This document shows, piece after piece, positions 62,305 to 64,000 of a DNA stretch of 64,000 nt; position 1 is the stretch's first letter, and each line of letters opens with the position of its first letter. The notes beneath the pieces were generated by a model. It saw only the letters and a list, made by a program, of their open reading frames with translations. It was not told the origin of the DNA and did no database searches. The position numbers and the translations under genes were made by a program. The stretch is taken from contig JADJMZ010000006.1 in NCBI GenBank assembly GCA_016709315.1, positions 414,388 through 478,387 of the forward strand, in the 5' to 3' direction. The stretch comes from Ignavibacteria bacterium (GTDB lineage: Bacteria > Bacteroidota > Ignavibacteria > Tepidaquicellales > Tepidaquicellaceae).

Positions 62305-63891
62305 TTATTTTAAAAGTAACATTCTTTTTGTATCTATTACATTTCCATCAATTAACAATGAATAAAAGTAAATCCCCGCTTGGTAAATCACCTCCATTAA
62401 ATTCTACTTCATAGTTTCCTTCAGGTTTGATATTACTTAGTAATGTTTTACTTCATTTCCCAAAACATCATAAACAACTACTGAGGCAAAACTACTAGAA
62501 GTTAACTGATATCTAATAACTGTTTCTGGATTAAAAGGATTTGGATAATTCTGAGAGAGTTTGAATTCAGTCGGTATTTCAGATAAATTAGTACTGCTCC
62601 TGTTAGTTGGAATGCTTTACAGTAAGAAAATCTCTGTTGCTCTGACCTGTTACAAACACACTTCCTAAAATATCAACTGCTAATGAAGAAGGGTAATCAG
62701 GATAAACTCCAGAATAATCATATCTCACAGCCCATAACTGATTTCCGGATGAATCATATTTCAAAGTTGCATAATCTCTATCTGTGCCACTTCCATCGCT
62801 GTATCCGGTCAAATAAATGTATCCTGTTTTATCAATAGTCATATCTTCACACACATCATTCAAACCATTATTGTATTTTCTAAGCCAAATCTGATTTCCA
62901 AATGGATCGTATTTTATTGTTGTGAAATCATAACCTGTTCCTGCTTGTGTTGCATATCCGGAAATATATACATTGTTTGATTTATCTATTACTAATGCTC
63001 TAGCCTGATCTATGAAATTTGCGGAACCATTATATCTTCTGTTCCATTGTTCAATTCCCGCCGAATCATATTTTACAGTTACGTAGTCATCATAATGTAA
63101 ATCCCCTGACTTCCACCGCACACATATACATTTCCATTACTATCAACTCCAATTGCCAATCCATAGTCATTTTCACTTGTAGTACTGTTATACTTTGCTA
63201 CCCATTTCTGAACACCTAAAGAATTATATTTAATGGTAACAATATCAACTGAATTTGTTGAATTTTCTCCGCTCTGACCAGTAATATAAATATTTCCATA
63301 TTTATCAATGATTATTGCAGATGCATAACTAAAATTATTCTCAGTTCCATAAAATTTAATCCATTGTTGATTACCAGATGAATCATATTTTATAGTTGCA
63401 TAGTTCTCATTTGATAAGCCTGTAATGTATATATTATCTTTAGAATCAATATCTATAGAAGAAATTTCATCATATTGATTTCCAAAACCGGCATAACTTG
63501 TAAACCATTTTTGCTCTCCTGAAGGGGAATATTTAATAGTAATAAAATCATAACTCGTTCCAATTCCCTCACTTTTACCTGCTACTATTATATTTCCTTT
63601 ATTGTCAATCTTTATTGAATTAGCTCCATCTCTTCCATTACCAGAACCATTATATCTTGAAAGCCATTCTTGTTGACCCGAAGAAGAATATTTAATAGTA
63701 ACAATATCTGGTGGACTTCCTTCAGACCCTGTCACATAAACATTTCCTAAACTGTCAGTAACTACAGCATTTCCTCCATTAATACCTGTTTGTCCGTAGC
63801 GGGCAGTCCATTCTTGAGTAATTTGAGAATAAGTGATTTCAATATTTATGTAGAATGTCATCGATATTATAATTACAATTATATCTTTCAT
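62305..63891 (-). pseudogene. SBBP/NHL-type propeller protein with T9SS tail, frameshifted
   Basis: One gene split by indels. The N-terminal part (63079-63891) has a signal peptide and repeats such as NAVVTDSLGNVYVTGSEGSP and IIVAGKSEGIGTSYDFITIK, an SBBP-type propeller. A missing G in cccc/gggg at 63103-63106 shifts into the second part (62603-63121, same repeats). A third shift near 62620 leads to the tail (SEIPTEFKLSQNYPNPFNP), with two more homopolymer indels (near 62446 and 62377) before KRMLLLK and the stop at 62305. Undoing the indels gives a continuous protein of about 525 residues. The tail does not carry the heptamer segment. The gene may be intact in the living organism. Confidence 0.8.
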
Positions 63892-64000
63892 TTTTCTAAT
63901 TAATTTACAGAGTAATGTTAATTTTGAATATTGAAAACTATGTCTTAACTGTACTAGCTATATAATTCATATCAAAATCTTTTTATTATAGAACCGGTAA
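63892..64000. other. Upstream region of the last propeller gene
   Basis: AT-rich leader of the leftward gene at 63891; no coding sequence or definite promoter seen before the window ends. Confidence 0.5.

Overview
The window is AT-rich, gene-dense bacterial DNA, most likely from the Ignavibacteria or a close relative in the Bacteroidota/Chlorobi group. The main evidence is the type IX secretion (T9SS) C-terminal sorting tail (core NYPNPFNP, then a short beta domain ending in KKMILxK), carried by eight loci of unrelated function. Supporting evidence is a DUF2723 protein, TonB-dependent receptors, mostly absent Shine-Dalgarno sites, and a few promoters of the Bacteroidota TTG-N20-TAnnTTTG kind. 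No rRNA, tRNA, CRISPR array, complete insertion sequence, phage or plasmid gene was recognised.

Layout. 1-4.6 kb: two tandem paralogues with a class III cyclase-like domain, an NB-ARC-like ATPase and (in the complete one) TPRs; each starts beside a heptamer repeat array. 5-8.3 kb: leftward operon hisS, small unknown gene, lgt, glutaredoxin-like gene, outer-membrane protein. 8.8-12.9 kb: two secreted propeller proteins and a small membrane protein. 13.2-17.4 kb: RND efflux permease and its adaptor. 17.7-25 kb: multicopper oxidase, cysteine-synthase-like enzyme, alpha/beta hydrolase, several orphan genes and much repeat-filled intergenic DNA. 25.7-33.8 kb: tig, clpP, then three envelope glycosyltransferase-type genes. 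33.8-50.7 kb: a long leftward envelope and quality-control cluster, in transcription order GNAT, hldA, hldC, tamB, rnr, truncated clpB, ParB-like gene, lolC/E, lolD, pstB, phoU, TonB receptor. 51.1-54.7 kb: MerC-like protein, small His/Cys protein and TonB receptor, perhaps a metal-uptake unit. 54.8-64 kb: T9SS cargo, one zinc-phospholipase-C-like protein followed by four tandem propeller genes, three of which are frameshifted.

Functionally the window is dominated by envelope work: lipoprotein maturation (lgt) and export (lolCD), ADP-heptose supply (hldA, hldC), glycosyltransferases, TamB, outer-membrane receptors and secreted T9SS cargo. Protein and RNA quality control (tig, clpP, ClpB fragment, RNase R) and phosphate control (pstB-phoU) are interleaved.

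The most unusual content is repetitive DNA. Heptamer arrays abut start codons, and the same heptamer class is read in frame inside four T9SS tails. A short GC-rich hairpin appears nested inside several different repeats. At least three MITE-like inverted-repeat elements are present, one with 9-bp flanking direct repeats. Two gene-level surprises are an RNase R whose N-terminal winged helix has no canonical start codon, and a ClpB consisting only of half the middle domain plus the second ATPase. Clustered homopolymer indels near the right end suggest either sequencing error or recent decay.
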